Assembly: GCA_028284485.1 (NCBI GenBank)
Contig: JANQRQ010000260.1
Span: 1-64,000 of the forward strand
DNA length: 64,000 bases
Reading direction: 5' to 3'
Source of the DNA: Planctomycetaceae bacterium
Lineage (GTDB): Bacteria; Planctomycetota; Planctomycetia; Planctomycetales; Planctomycetaceae
Position 1 is the first letter of the stretch; every line of letters starts with the position of its first letter. Shown piece after piece: positions 59,301 to 64,000 of the stretch. The notes under the pieces were generated by a model that saw only the letters and a program-made list of their open reading frames with translations, was not told the DNA's origin and did no database searches. Position numbers and translations under genes: made by a program.

Positions 59301-61589
59301 AGCGTCCAGCCGATCGACGTGGATGGTGACGGCGATCTCGATCTGGTGACGGCGTCGCAATACGACAACCGCATCGCCTGGTACGAGAACGACGGTTCTC
59401 AGAGTTTCACGCAGCACACCGTCAGCACGGCTTCACTCGGCCCTCGTAGCGCCGTCGCATTTGACATGGACGGCGACGGGGATATCGACATCGCCAGCGC
59501 TTCGCGAAATGACGACACGATTGCCTGGTACGAGAACGACGGCCACCAGAACTTCACGAGGCACGTCGTAACCACGACGGCCAATTCGGCCCGGAGCGTG
59601 TTCGCTGCCGACGTCGACAGCGACGGCGACATGGACCTGCTCAGCGCGTCCTTCGATGACGACACAATCGCCTGGTACGAGAACGACGGTAGCCAGAACT
59701 TTACCAAGCATCCAATTAGCACGAGTGCCGACATGGCCCGTCGGGTCATCGCAGTCGACATGGATGGCGACGGCGACATGGATGTCGTTAGCAGTTCGCA
59801 GGGAGACAACAAGGTTGCCTGGTACGAAAACGATGGCAGCCAGAACTTCACCGAACATATCGTCAGCAGCGTGGTGAATGCTCCGATCGGCATTGCCGCT
59901 TCTGACATCGACGGAGACGGAGACATGGATGTCGTCGCTGCGGCGTTTAGCAGTAATGCGATCATTGCGCTCCTCAATGACGGCAATCAGAACTTCACGC
60001 CGTCGGTCGTTAACAATTCCGCGGCCGGCGCGTTCGGTGTGGCCGTGGGGGATGTCGACAGCGATGGAAAACTCGATCTGCTCAGCGCGTCGTTCAACGA
60101 TGACAAGATCGCCTGGTACCAAAGTATCATTGCTGCGCCGACCGGTGTGACGTTCTCCCTGAGCGGTAGTCAGTTGATTGTGCGCGGGACCGGCGTTGCC
60201 GACCGCATCACCGTGCAAAACAATGGTGGCGTCGTGGAAATCTTGGATGGTGATACGCCAATCAACACGGCCATCAACCTGGCGAGTCTGACTTCGATCC
60301 GCGTATTGGGGAACAATGGAAACGACAGCCTGACGCTCGACACGTCTCTGGGAGCGATTGCCGGTGTCCTATTTGGCGAGGTGGGAGACGACATTCTCAT
60401 CGGCGGCGACGGCGGCGACGTCGTCAACGGCGGTACGGGGAACGACATTCTGCTGGGTGGCGATGGCAATGATGCCCTATCCGGTTTGGATGGAGTCGAT
60501 GCTTATGACGGGGGTGCAGACGATGACCGCTTGGCCATTGACGCCGACGATAACTTGCTCCAAGGGGGCAGTGGACGCGACACGTTAGATGCGACCGCGG
60601 CGGCGTCCGGCATTACGCTCGACATGGTGGCGACCGGATTGGAAGTCTTCTTCGGCTCGGAATTCGTCGACAATGTCACAGCAGAGAGGTCGACAGTCGC
60701 GGTGGAACTGCGCGGAAACGGTGGGAACGACATCCTCAGGGGGGGAGACGCCAACGATTTGATGTTCGGCGGGAACGGTGACGACACCTTGACCGGCAAT
60801 GACGGTGCGGATTATCAAAACGGCGGCGCGGGCGCCGACAATTACGACGCCGGCAATGATGATGACCGGATTGACTTTGAAGCGGGCGATGCCTCGATTC
60901 AAGCCGGCCCCGGGGAAGATACCGGTGCGGCGTCCAGTTCGCCGACAGGAATCAACCTCAACATGGTCACAACCGGTTTCGAGCGGCTGATTGGGAGTGA
61001 GTTGAACGACATCATCACGGCGGCAGGTGCGACGTTCAGCGTTCGCATCGATGGTCGTGGTGGGAACGACACAATTACGGGCGGAAATGCATTATTCGAT
61101 AATATTCTTTCCGGCGGTATTGGGAATGACACGATCGTCGGGGGGACTGGCAGCGATAACGCCAACGGCGGTCCGGGCGCGGATTCGCTAACGACCGGTG
61201 ATGGGGACGACCGGATCGACTTCGACGAGAACGATACGACAATTCAAGGGGGGGCTGGAACCGACGAAGGATTCGCGACCGCTGCCGGAACTGGCGTGAA
61301 CATCGACATGGTGGCGTCGGGACTGGAGGTCTTCTATGGCTCGCCGTTTGCCGACATCGTGACCGCTGCCGGCTCGACGGTCGTCGTCCAGATCAATGGC
61401 CAGGATGGGAATGACGATCTCACCGGCGGGAATCTGGCCGACGTGCTACGCGGCGGCAACGACAATGACATTCTGGCGGGTGGTCCGGATGACGATGCCA
61501 TGTTGGGTCAAGCGGGGGCCGACACGTTTGTGATCCAGGACAATGACTCCACCGACTTCAACGCCGGCGAAGGCGACGTGTTGGTTTAG
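50322..61589 (+). CDS. Giant surface protein B: seven FG-GAP propellers, GEVED domains, RTX-like C-terminus
   Basis: A 3755-aa paralogue of A. The N-terminus (WIHELLFARLFNSDRQARRR, then APEILEDRTLLSN) is nearly the same. The order is: propeller 1 (50475-51480), GEVED1 (51486), propeller 2 (51975-53038), GEVED2 (53043), propeller 3 (53545-54480), GEVED3 (54485), a double block of 14 repeats (54985-57060), GEVED4 (57069), propeller 6 (57565-58595), GEVED5 (58600), propeller 7 (59094-60128), RTX-like tail. That is 49 D-x-D-G-x-x-x-D repeats, seven times seven. Propeller 3 is the most diverged. The protein is very acidic and should bind many calcium ions. Probable extracellular adhesin, coat or matrix protein; function is unproven. 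It has no sortase, PEP-CTERM or dockerin signal. Confidence 0.9.
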   Translation: MLRSWIHELLFARLFNSDRQARRRANRRRGIRYFRGINAPEILEDRTLLSNIVASGIDAPRDFAVVDLDGDGNTDVVSGSLANGQLLWFENDGSGSFTQHLIHTAPSGIHGVAVEDVDDDNDIDIVVASNADNTVAWYENDGSENFTRHVITTAASDVRSVAASDLDNDGDIDVLSASQADDTVAWYENDGSENFTSHVISNTVVEAVKVRVVDVNDDGDLDVISAGARGNVINWHENDGSENFTKHIVDANAREALDVNAVDLDDDGDVDLLGASSDDDTIAWYENDGSENFTKHVVSSTSDGATSVSFLDFDADGDIDILGTSFFDDTVAWFENDGSENFTERKITQVADGPFGVLPADIDGQSRTDLVYSAFFGDSIHWFANFPFDFGDAPEPYPVLLEDEGAHHAATGPTLGANRDDELDGVESANADSDDTTGVPDDEDGITFGTVRVSQLDATVTVNVQSAPGGAKIDAWIDFNQDGFWGGPNEQILDNVDVVNGNNVLMFDLPNWAVAGTTFARFRLSTAGDLGVQGFAADGEVEDHLVTITPPGGAGEVFGIERSISSAASSQTKLYPADVDGDGDLDVISGTSLNAINPRILWYENDGSQGFTQHTIVSQSTSTSGTSRITVVDFDGDGDVDIVGYRVSGVAVVWLENDGSGTFTQNTVGASGIVPSATVDVDNDGDLDVIAPADLPGPGDEISWFENDGSQSFAQQDVGTFDPSVTFNIPVDMDRDGDVDLLTLDSNSSSSILVWYENDGSNNFTGNTIGLPTDRATQIRAVDFDSDGDMDVAFTSFLTDRIGWWENDGSQSFTEQVISTTTSSPSDFFAGDLDGDLDVDLVIPTSGDGVTWYENDGSENFTVRQIIGAASDFASTTAADIDGDGDLDVMAVSSDDDKVVWFENVGLDFGDAPASYPVTLAEGGAAHGNSGPRLGAARDEEADGVHSANADADDLDAIPDDEDGVTFGSMQVGELGATVMINVQNAPTGAHVDAWIDFDGDGLWGSAGEQIADTFAVVNGNNVLSFDVPSWTTFGSTYARFRISEDGDLGVGGTVNNGEVEDYLVSITPADAPALYGAANSIGTSGTPLDFLPADFDRDGDLDLLALDGTRLYMFTNDGSQNYTRQDLPLSDGMMGAADIDGDGDLDVVGADHASSNIYWLENLGGQTFANLSPITGNFVAARDVFPADFDFNGDIDLVIAADSRVNQYNNTNEVFTETVITTSTSNATGVFVADVDADGSLDVLHSSSNDNKIGVNGVFQFNATAARRVHAADLNSDGDADVISVSDSGIIWQDDGMTHTVTGSPAYDVDAADVDGDGDMDLAVALQSTIVLYLNNGAGVFSSTVIENAAANEPLVAFADVDGDGGLDILATLPGNSYAWYAASVEIDYGDAPEFYPVLKSEDGARHFAVGPRLGAERDIEPNGVHSAGADADDLTGVPDDEDGVTFGTIQVGALGAQVTVNVQNAPAGAKLDAWVDFNGDGSWGGPGEQIASSIAVVNGANVVMFDVPATAISGTTYSRFRLSTPGDLGVRGAAADGEVEDHQVTILSPTLTAGVFSTENEVNEVNDYAFGPTDVFPIDVDGDGDVDTVGSSSGDDKIAWYENDGSESFTQHIISTSADAASSVFAIDVDGDGDIDVLSASRDDDKIAWYENDGSENFTTHTISTAADSARSVYAIDVDGDGDIDVLSASLSDDKIAWYENDGSENFTEHTISTSADAAQSVFAVDIDGDGDIDVLSASYADTTIAWYENDGSENFTFHLVGHNFGPIAVYAEDVDGDGDMDVLSASMRTATIAWYENDGSQNFTTHTISRNTGYFSYSVDAADVDGDGDIDVISSAASNDGLFWHENDGSENFTTHRINNPDIISAQSAVAADIDGDGDIDVTAASILGVIWYENDGSENFAGHFLSNRVEGPKSTVAADVDGDGDLDVVSAFEDDNKIVWYENDGSQKFTEHVISTAAISAQGVFAVDVDGDGDIDVLSASEDDDKIAWYENDGSENFTTHTISTDADSARSVFAADVDGDGDLDVLSASSRDDKIAWYENDGSQNFAVRNITTDANGAYSVFAADVDGDGDIDVLSALRDDDKIAWYENDGSENFTHHTITTSADGVRSVIALDVDGDGDIDVLSASPGDDKIAWYENDGSENFTTHTISTSADSVLSAFAADLDGDGDTDVLSAFSPSASPNTVAWYQNDGNENFALQTISTNAIGAEYVFAADFDDDGDLDVVSGAVLDNMIGWYENTEVNLDFGDTPEPYPTLLAENGPRHFVIGPRLGVERDDEADGVHSAGADADDLTGVPDDEDGVALGAIQVGALDAQVTVTVQDAPAGAKLDAWIDFNGDGSWGGPGEQIASSLAVVNGANVVMFDVPAIAISGTTYARFRLSSAGGLGVTGGAADGEVEDHQVSIVTPAAASGLFVGPHTVSTNADEARSVIAADVDGDGDMDMLSASDNDNKIAWYENDGSQNFTLHTISTAANSAKSVFAVDVDGDGDIDVLSASNNDDKIAWYENDGSQNFTLHTISMSANGAFSVFAADVDGDGDTDVLSASRYDDRIAWYENDGSENFTAHTISTVADGARSVFASDVDGDGDIDVLSASRYIDTIAWYENDGSQNFTTHTISTAADAAYSVFAADVDGDGDTDVLSASLGDEVAWYENDGSENFTLHIISTAADSARSVFAADVDGDGDTDVLSASGYDDTIAWYENDGSENFTSHTISTTADSARSVFAADVDGDGDLDVLSASQDDDKVAWYENLTTVDFGDAPLPYPVTLAENAAGHGNTGPSLGPNRDDEADGVHSANADADDLTGVPDDEDGVTFGTIAVGALDAQVTVNVQNAPGGALLDAWIDFNQDGNWGGPGEQVAASLAVVNGNNVVMFDVPASAISGTTFARFRLSSAGGLGVLGLASDGEVEDHVLTIGPAMMSSAYYSGQNVISNTADAAVAVATADLDGDGDLDVLSTSLVDDTIAWYENDGSQNFTRHVVGTNSDGPFSVQPIDVDGDGDLDLVTASQYDNRIAWYENDGSQSFTQHTVSTASLGPRSAVAFDMDGDGDIDIASASRNDDTIAWYENDGHQNFTRHVVTTTANSARSVFAADVDSDGDMDLLSASFDDDTIAWYENDGSQNFTKHPISTSADMARRVIAVDMDGDGDMDVVSSSQGDNKVAWYENDGSQNFTEHIVSSVVNAPIGIAASDIDGDGDMDVVAAAFSSNAIIALLNDGNQNFTPSVVNNSAAGAFGVAVGDVDSDGKLDLLSASFNDDKIAWYQSIIAAPTGVTFSLSGSQLIVRGTGVADRITVQNNGGVVEILDGDTPINTAINLASLTSIRVLGNNGNDSLTLDTSLGAIAGVLFGEVGDDILIGGDGGDVVNGGTGNDILLGGDGNDALSGLDGVDAYDGGADDDRLAIDADDNLLQGGSGRDTLDATAAASGITLDMVATGLEVFFGSEFVDNVTAERSTVAVELRGNGGNDILRGGDANDLMFGGNGDDTLTGNDGADYQNGGAGADNYDAGNDDDRIDFEAGDASIQAGPGEDTGAASSSPTGINLNMVTTGFERLIGSELNDIITAAGATFSVRIDGRGGNDTITGGNALFDNILSGGIGNDTIVGGTGSDNANGGPGADSLTTGDGDDRIDFDENDTTIQGGAGTDEGFATAAGTGVNIDMVASGLEVFYGSPFADIVTAAGSTVVVQINGQDGNDDLTGGNLADVLRGGNDNDILAGGPDDDAMLGQAGADTFVIQDNDSTDFNAGEGDVLV
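50475..60128 (+). repeat. FG-GAP/VCBS repeat blocks of gene B (7+7+7+14+7+7 units)
   Basis: The unit is about 147 bases. Blocks are bounded by GEVED domains except within 54985-57060, where 14 units run on without interruption. Units in 57565-58595 are nearly identical at the DNA level; for example the strings starting at 58344 and 58491 are exactly 147 bases apart and share a run of more than 18 bases. Confidence 0.85.
59094..60128 (+). repeat. Propeller module shared with gene A (copy 2)
   Basis: The counterpart of 45298-46332, of equal length. In B it is directly followed by the RTX-like tail, whereas in A a further GEVED and propeller intervene. Confidence 0.85.
60145..61586 (+). repeat. 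RTX-like C-terminal region of gene B
   Basis: Colinear with 48355-49803 of A. It holds the same three super-repeat segments (starting at about 60520, 60859 and 61207) and the same ending (DDAMLGQAGADTFVIQDNDS and GEGDVLV). Confidence 0.8.
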
Positions 61590-61942
61590 TTCGCTGGCCA
61601 AAAACTTGGTACCCCTGGGCCTGCAAACGCAACGCCAGCGACGAAGCACTTTTTCCGTCGATCGCCGGCGATTGCAGAAGAACTTTAGCTGCCGAGTTCG
61701 CGCGTATTTTTGTGGACCGTACAGGTGGTCACTGGATGAGATCTCAGCTGCCGCATCGCCGGATCCGCCCTGCAGTCGCCGCTCGCTCTGAGGAAACAAG
61801 GAGACTCGTTCCGTGAAAGGCTGCGAGAAGGGCGAATTGACGGGATTTACCGGCAATTGCGGCTGATATTGTGACGAATTGCAATAACTGCTTATACTCC
61901 CGCCGTTTAATTCCATCACCATTCTTCAGCTCGTCGGAACGG
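61590..61942 (+). other. Gap between giant gene B and GT39 gene
   Basis: 353 bases in which I recognise no gene, RNA or strong hairpin. The promoter for the glycosyltransferase is presumably near the right end, where the sequence becomes AT-richer (61866-61910). Confidence 0.35.
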
Positions 61943-63703
61943 ATGCCCATGCTTGGAGAAACAACAAGGCCGTCAAGCATTAACCCACAAGATGGGGAGA
62001 CAGATGTGCCACCTGGCACATCGCAGCGCTTGGGATGGCGTTGGCTGCTGGAACCGGAATTCGCGCTGCTGATCGTGGTCGTGCTCAGCATCTATTTTTC
62101 CCGGATTACGTCACCCAACTTACGTGGCGAAGAAATGCGCCGCGGGCAGGTCGCCGTCGAGATGATTGAAACCGGCGAATGGATCGTGCCTCAGATCCAA
62201 AGGCAGGTTTATTTGAGCCGACCTCCGTTGCAGAACTGGCTAATTGGATTGCTGGGGCTGGCACGCGGCGCGGTTGACGAAGTGGCCATCCGGTTGCCGT
62301 GCGTGCTGGCGATCTTGTTGACGTCGGTGCTTGTCTACGGATTTGCCCGTGGCTTCATGACAGCTGCGGGTTCGCTCGTGTCGGCGTTGGCCTTTGCCAC
62401 GATGGGACAAGTCTTAGAACTGGGGCGGCTGGGCGAAACCGAGGCGATATTCACTCTGGTCGTATCAGGTTCGCTGTTAGTCTGGCGCTGGGGAGACGTT
62501 CATGGTTGGCCGCGCGCGGCAACGTGGGGCGCAGCGTACGTATTTGCCGCTTTGGCTACGCTCTCCAAAGGGCCGCAAGGGTTAGTTTTCTTTGCCGGGC
62601 CGATCGGTGTGTACCTTGTTTTCACACGACGATGGCGCGAGCTGATTTCATGGCCACACTTTGCGGGATTGGCCGTTTTCGCGGCAGTTTTCGGGGCTTG
62701 GCAAATTCCATATTCTTCGCAAGTCGGAGGTCAGGCGTCGCAGGGGATCCATGTGAACATGGTGGCGATGCGTTTTGCCGATACGAGTTGGGGGACGTTT
62801 TTCAGTCACCTTGTGGAATACCCCGTCGAAGTGGTCGTTTGCCTGTTGCCTTGGTCGATCTTTTTGTCGGCGTATTTTTTCCCCAGCTTTTGGAAAATGC
62901 TGGGCGATCGTAAATCGACGGTTAATTATCTTCTGTGTTGCGTGGCGGTCACCTTTCCGATGTGTTGGTTAGTGCCCGGTGCCAATACGCGTTACTTCAT
63001 GCCTCTTTATCCTTGTTTCGCGGTGCTGATCGGTATCTCCGTCGAGCAGTGCTGGAACGTTGCAACGACCGCGGATTGGCATCACTCCTGGCGGCGTTAC
63101 ATGTCGGGAGTTGCGGTCGGAATGGTGCTGCTCGGGATCGGCGTGCTGTTGACTGGGTTCGTGTCGGCGTGGCCGCGAATAGCACAGCCTGTGGGATTCG
63201 CCGTCGTTTTCGCCGTCTTGTCGTGCTTGTTAGCCAGAGTATGCTGGTGGTCCTCGGATTCCGCCACACGCCTCAAACGGTGCGCTGGGGCGACAGCAGT
63301 CGCCTTATTTATGGGCCTGTTCTACGTCGGTGTGATTACCAATGTGTTAATTCAAAATAGCAATAACACCGAACAGCAAATGGCCGAACTAAAACGGCAA
63401 ATCCCCGAAGAAGCACAAATGGTGAGCATTGGTCTGACGGATAACGTCTTTACTTATTACTTCGGCAAACCGATCGAAGTTATCGATCCGGCGCAGGTTT
63501 CGCAGACACTACCGCGCGAAGCTGAGTATTTTTGCTTCAACCAGTTCTACGAACCATTGGCATCTCAGCTCGACTTTCCGTGGAAGAAGATTGCCACGAT
63601 CTCGTGTGAACGGAACCAGATGGAGTCGCCGGTTCGTGTCGTCGTTGTCGCCCGCCGATTGGATAATCGTGTGGCGAACGCCGAAACTTCTGATCGCCGC
63701 TAA
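61943..63703 (+). CDS. GT39-family membrane glycosyltransferase (ArnT-like)
   Basis: About 586 aa from the ATG at 61943; an in-frame GTG at 61871 would add 24 residues. The first membrane segment (FALLIVVVLSIYFSRI) is followed by the acidic catalytic loop NLRGEEMRRGQVAVEMIETG, which matches the D/E-E-x-R-Y/R region of GT-C enzymes of the PMT/ArnT type. About eleven further hydrophobic segments follow. A soluble C-terminal part of about 120 residues ends the protein. Such enzymes move a sugar from a polyprenyl-phosphate donor to lipid or protein on the outer face. It lies directly downstream of two giant exported proteins and might glycosylate surface material; that link is only positional. 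Confidence 0.88.
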   Translation: MPMLGETTRPSSINPQDGETDVPPGTSQRLGWRWLLEPEFALLIVVVLSIYFSRITSPNLRGEEMRRGQVAVEMIETGEWIVPQIQRQVYLSRPPLQNWLIGLLGLARGAVDEVAIRLPCVLAILLTSVLVYGFARGFMTAAGSLVSALAFATMGQVLELGRLGETEAIFTLVVSGSLLVWRWGDVHGWPRAATWGAAYVFAALATLSKGPQGLVFFAGPIGVYLVFTRRWRELISWPHFAGLAVFAAVFGAWQIPYSSQVGGQASQGIHVNMVAMRFADTSWGTFFSHLVEYPVEVVVCLLPWSIFLSAYFFPSFWKMLGDRKSTVNYLLCCVAVTFPMCWLVPGANTRYFMPLYPCFAVLIGISVEQCWNVATTADWHHSWRRYMSGVAVGMVLLGIGVLLTGFVSAWPRIAQPVGFAVVFAVLSCLLARVCWWSSDSATRLKRCAGATAVALFMGLFYVGVITNVLIQNSNNTEQQMAELKRQIPEEAQMVSIGLTDNVFTYYFGKPIEVIDPAQVSQTLPREAEYFCFNQFYEPLASQLDFPWKKIATISCERNQMESPVRVVVVARRLDNRVANAETSDRR

Positions 63704-64000
63704 GACCTGCTATCAGGCGACTCGAACGAAGCTTCGAGGTTTGGTCAGGCAAGATTCGATCGCATTCGAACGCGACGCTACGTCGATATCGAACTGACGG
63801 CTGGCGCGGGTAATGTGCGGAATTGCCAGGGGAGGTACGCCTAAGAGTCACTGCGTTGCTCGGAGATTTGCTGTGCGGCGTGCCGTGTCATTCCGCTGCG
63901 AATTTAGCACGACTATCGAGGCAAATAGGATGGAAAATCGGGGCGCGCATCCTGTATTCTGAATGGACATTTTTGCCCATGATTGGCAATTCCCAGGCCA
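63704..64000. other. Terminal stretch with no recognised feature
   Basis: About 297 bases after the glycosyltransferase stop. No convincing gene, RNA or hairpin is seen; a gene may begin beyond the window. Confidence 0.3.

Noticed and set aside
63537-63851. Leftward 104-codon frame at the right end
   Set aside because: It overlaps the 3' end of the glycosyltransferase and has an Arg/Ser-rich shadow-like composition.

Overview
The window reads as a single chromosomal stretch of a planctomycete (class Planctomycetia; genus not determinable from sequence alone). The pointers are lineage-typical proteins: a TIGR03009-like secreted protein, a YTV-type wall protein rich in Tyr/Val/Thr, giant surface proteins with a LEDRTLL N-terminal motif and GEVED domains, a Ser/Thr kinase, a secreted PQQ-type propeller, a propeller-cytochrome fusion, and a formylmethanofuran:H4MPT formyltransferase (Ftr) in a bacterium. 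I saw no rRNA, tRNA, CRISPR array, transposase or prophage gene.

Left part (1-20 kb): a truncated carboxypeptidase-regulatory-like repeat protein; a leftward group of three exported proteins (M20 amidohydrolase, S41-like protein lacking the usual catalytic dyad, YVTN propeller fused to a di-haem cytochrome); then rightward alpha-glucan phosphorylase, a 54-aa lysine-rich protein, a multi-spanning membrane protein, a PQQ-like propeller protein, a Ser/Thr kinase and an unknown 623-aa protein. FtsH lies opposite.

Middle part (20-41 kb): housekeeping and C1 genes. dxr overlaps rseP. leuS-dinB-like run leftward. obgE, a VWA protein, a TIGR03009-like protein and a MoxR ATPase run rightward. A DUF1338/HglS-like gene diverges from 5-formyl-THF cyclo-ligase and ftr. 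A nitrilase-like lipoprotein, an SRPBCC protein and glnS follow. A YTV-type wall protein faces glnS.

Right part (41-64 kb): two giant tandem paralogous genes (about 2411 and 3755 aa) fill about 19 kb. They share an N-terminal targeting motif, GEVED domains, FG-GAP/VCBS repeats, an RTX-like C-terminus and a common upstream promoter-like motif. FG-GAP repeats occur only in multiples of seven (3x7 in the first, 7x7 in the second), as expected if each block is one seven-bladed propeller. A GT39-like membrane glycosyltransferase follows.

Gene order is mostly short runs. All five convergent gaps carry inverted repeats, some belonging to short dispersed repeat families. Divergent gaps (7.5, 20, 27.3, 34.6 and 42 kb) should hold the main promoters.
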